A stretch of DNA of 64,000 nucleotides from Diphasiastrum complanatum (Eukaryota; Streptophyta; Lycopodiopsida; Lycopodiales; Lycopodiaceae): the NCBI GenBank assembly GCA_029204225.1, contig CM055102.1:43722733-43786732 (forward strand), written 5' to 3'. Of this stretch, positions 59,581 through 64,000 are shown one piece after another (the stretch's first letter is position 1; every line of letters starts with the position of its first letter). A model generated the notes under the pieces. It searched no databases and had not been told where the DNA came from. It worked only from the letters and a program-made list of their open reading frames with translations. Both the position numbers and the translations under genes were made by a program.

Positions 59581-60309
59581 CAGTCGAGAAGTTTCCTGTA
59601 AACTTCTACATCACCGTCCAATACACCAGCTCCATAATGCAAAAGACACTAATATGAAATGAGTCCTTGTCGAAAGAAAAGCAAAATCCGTCATCTACTA
59701 CAATGTCCAATCAAGAGCAACCTCCAAAGAGAATTGACAGTTTTTCTCCCCTTCTACAACCTCAAATCTATTTGTCTTTCCACATGCTGATAAGATTTCC
59801 AACGTGCCAATACACAATATTTCTCGGATTCGAAAATCCAGATAGAGATGGTATTAGAGTCCTTGGTGGCTTGAATCACCGGACAAGAATAGAGAGCTAC
59901 AAATTCATGATGGTTTGTTGGCTAGGAAGCACAAAACCGAGTCTGTGGAGATTTGTGGAATAGCTCAAAACTATAAGAAGATTTAGAGGTAGGGGATTGT
60001 CAGTTAAATCAGAGGGCAAGCAAAAAAGTGAAACTGGAAAATCTTCTGAAGGGTTGTCTGGCATGTGTGATTGGTTTGAATCCAATCGAACAATCCAATC
60101 GAACACCGTTTGAAGAGCGGTTTGGAGCAAAATATTGCCTACTGTAGGGTAACCTCAGCCAGATAGGAGCTGCAAGTGAAATATCAAGAAAAGCCTGAGT
60201 AAAGCCCAATATATCCTTCTCTTCAAAGTTGCTAGGGTTTCAAAGAGCAAAACCATGGATATCTCCTTGTAAGAGGACATTTTCAGAGTCTTAAGTAGTT
60301 GAGGATGGG
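59581..60309. other. Scrambled retroelement DNA; primer-site-like motif at 59849
   Basis: TGGTATTAGAGTCC at 59849-59862 resembles a decayed Met-tRNA primer site and may mark the end of a copia LTR belonging to the pol fragment that follows. Nothing else was recognised. Confidence 0.35.
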
Positions 60310-61463
60310 TGCCCTAGCAGCGCGATCCTATTTGTGAGGCAAAAGATTACAAAGAGTGGCAAAGGGCAATGGAAGAGGAGATAGAATCCATCCACAGGCA
60401 TGATACATGGGAGTTGGTTGATCTACCACTTGGAAAGAAACCCATTGACAACAAAAGGGTGTTTAGAACAAAGTTTCATGCGGATGGCACGATAGAAAAG
60501 CATAAGGCACGCCTAGTAGTGAAGGGTTATGAGCAAAGCAAAGGAATTGACTATGAAGAGACAAATGCTCCAGTGGCTAAGTGGACTACGCTACATCTTA
60601 TCATTGCCCTAGCATCTCATTTTGGATGGAAAATCCATCAAATGGATGTGAAGTCCGCATTTTTGAATGGTGACTTAGAGGAAGAAGTTTACATGGTCCA
60701 ACCGCAGGGCTTAATGGCGAAAGGGCAAGAACAGAAGGTGTGTAAACTACACAAAGCACTTTTTGGCCTTAAGCAAGCGCCACGCGCATGGTATGGACGC
60801 ATTGACAATTACTTTCTTTCTCATGGATTTGTAAGAACAAATTCAGATCCAAACCTTTATGTTCTTATAAATGATTATAGCATTGCCTTGATTGTACTTT
60901 ACGTTGATGATATCATTATCACGGGCAATGATGAGAACCTCACTCATTCTATCAAACTTATGCAAGCAATTTGAGATGACAGATTTAGATCTTATGCACT
61001 ATTGCTTGGGTGTCGAAGTATGGCAAACTGGCAGTGATATCAAGTTATGTCAAAACAAGTATGTGGCGAGATATTGGAGAGATTTCACATGACAGATTGC
61101 AAACCTTCCATCACCCCTTGCGAAGCTGGTAAGAAATTATCTCATATTGATGATAGTGCACATGTTGACACTACTCTATTTCGTCAGCTAGTTGGGAGTT
61201 TGAAATATCTTATGACTACACGTCCTGATATCTGCTATGTTGTAAGTTTGACTAGCCAATTCATGTCATCACCCACTATGGACCATTGGAAAGCTGCAAA
61301 AAGGATTTTGAGGTATGTGAAAGGTACACCTAACCTTGGCCTAATCTACAAAAGACAAAGTGTTTTACCTAAGTTACAAGGTTATGTCGACGCTGATTGG
61401 GCAGGAAGTATAGATGATAGAAAGTCAACAATAGGTTATGCCTTCAATTTTGGTAGCGATTGA
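60310..61463 (+). pseudogene. Ty1/copia reverse transcriptase and RNase H start
   Basis: A long intact frame (60369-60974) holds EWQRAMEEEIESI, WELVDLPLGKKPI, KARLVVKGYEQSKGIDYEET, MDVKSAFLNGDLEEEVYM, LFGLKQAPRAWY and the catalytic box VLYVDDIIITGND. A shift near 60970 and another near 61060 lead to ILERFHMTDCKPS, LVGSLKYLMTTRPDICY, and ILRYVKGTPNLGLIYK, then the RNase H start GYVDADWAGSIDDRKSTIGY, ending at 61463. It is the best kept RT of the window, but it lacks the integrase before it and the RNase H end after it. Confidence 0.9.
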
Positions 61464-63164
<1,701 letters not shown>

Positions 63165-64000
63165 TACAATAACATTGTCAAGCAACAATATTTCTTAGAT
63201 TAGTTAGTCATAATGGATCATCATATTGTGAAAAATATAAATTCTGCTTGACTAGTTTTGGTCATGGTTGTAGAATTTGGTATGGATAATAGACCAAGGC
63301 CTGCACTTTGATGTAATATGTATATTTGGTATATATTAGGGTCACTTAGTAGGTGTCACCATTTTGGAGGTCAATACATGCTGGTCATCTAGTGGAGAGA
63401 ATCAAGCCCCTTATTTTGTGAAAAATCTAGACAAATTTGCGTCATAAGTTTGGTTTATCACCCATTGAGTCTACTTGATGCTAGATAGCTAGAATTGTCA
63501 AAATCAATATTATGTTGTATTAAAAATTGCTCATAGTTTTGCATAAGTAAGGTTCCAATTTTAGTCATCCTCATCTAAGAGTGTGTAGAATATTATTGAA
63601 GTATTTCAAGAGTGATTACAATATAGAGATCCAATTTTGCAAAATTCTATAAAATTCTGATCAAATAGTTTCAAATAAAGTCAAATTTCCAAGCTTTTTT
63701 GGGGGTATTGGAGGTAAGAAGGAGATCAACATGTGATCTAAGGACCAAGATCTTATTCAAGCGGCAATAAGTTTCCAAATTAGATTGGATCATTACTTGT
63801 CAAGTGTACATCATTGTACGAGAAATAGTTCAATTTGGGTTCATTGGAAGCCTACCTTTTTGAGCTAATGAGATACTTGACAACTCTAAGTATACCATAT
63901 AGAAAGTAAAAATAGAATCCTTACTTTTGATGTAGGTATTTATTTGCAGTGCTGAGGAGGAGCCACATCTACTCCAAAAATTGCCAAAACACAAGAGAAG
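63165..64000. other. No recognised gene
   Basis: AT-rich sequence, nothing recognised up to the window end. Confidence 0.5.

Overview
This window reads as nuclear DNA of a land plant with a large, repeat-rich genome. The evidence is a GT-AG spliced remnant of the plant dynamin-related protein DRP1, plant-type Ty1/copia and Ty3/gypsy retrotransposons primed by initiator Met tRNA (TGGTATCAGAGC sites), CACTA (En/Spm) transposon proteins, a plant-type LINE, and very long GA/CT and GT dinucleotide tracts. I cannot fix the clade. A fern, lycophyte or gymnosperm-like genome would fit, but that is a guess. Almost nothing here looks like a working host gene. Many open frames start at TTG or GTG or are products of dinucleotide repeats.

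Layout. 0.1-1.8 kb: broken 3' end of a DRP1-like gene. 3.4-5.0 kb: copia RT scrap and a perfect solo LTR with TTACT target duplication. 7.2-9.3 kb: an unrecognised, partly decayed coding region with no transposon domain I can name. 10.6-13.2 kb: copia element (LTR, primer site, gag, protease) cut by an opposite-strand copia element (13.2-15.5 kb). 16-16.5 kb: gypsy integrase scrap. 18.6-19.6 kb: decayed unknown ORF. 21-24.6 kb: LINE split by a 1.4-kb insertion. 26.1-26.3 kb: the one short intact-looking ORF, a 73-aa putative tail-anchored protein, lying about 95 bp downstream of a truncated gypsy LTR.

26.4-38.45 kb: a minus-strand chromovirus-like Ty3/gypsy element (gag, protease, RT, RNase H, integrase, chromodomain). 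Its right LTR is interrupted by a 5,285-bp non-autonomous LTR element with 833-bp LTRs and TTACT target duplications. That inner element carries zinc-knuckle and duplicated-module ORFs but no polymerase. 38.45-40.95 kb: two fragments of one copia family fused head to head. 45.8-56.1 kb: a cluster of DNA-transposon pieces on the minus strand: a DDE-like transposase-family remnant, two CACTA copies (TNP-assoc, tnp2, DUF4218, DUF4216), a SET-domain-like ORF between them, a gypsy LTR with a GGCGCC-type primer site, and a GACGTC-rich repeat array that looks like CACTA subterminal DNA. 56.1-61.5 kb: copia LTR and gag, gypsy gag, then copia RT/RNase H. 61.5-64 kb: AT-rich DNA with two long compound microsatellites.

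The parts do not form a pathway. They record nested insertion and decay. The most interesting pieces are the polymerase-less LTR element with its duplicated unknown protein module, the unrecognised 7.2-9.3 kb coding block, the SET-like ORF among CACTA pieces, the LTR placed against the small membrane-protein ORF, and a CACACGTGTG palindrome shared by different LTR families.
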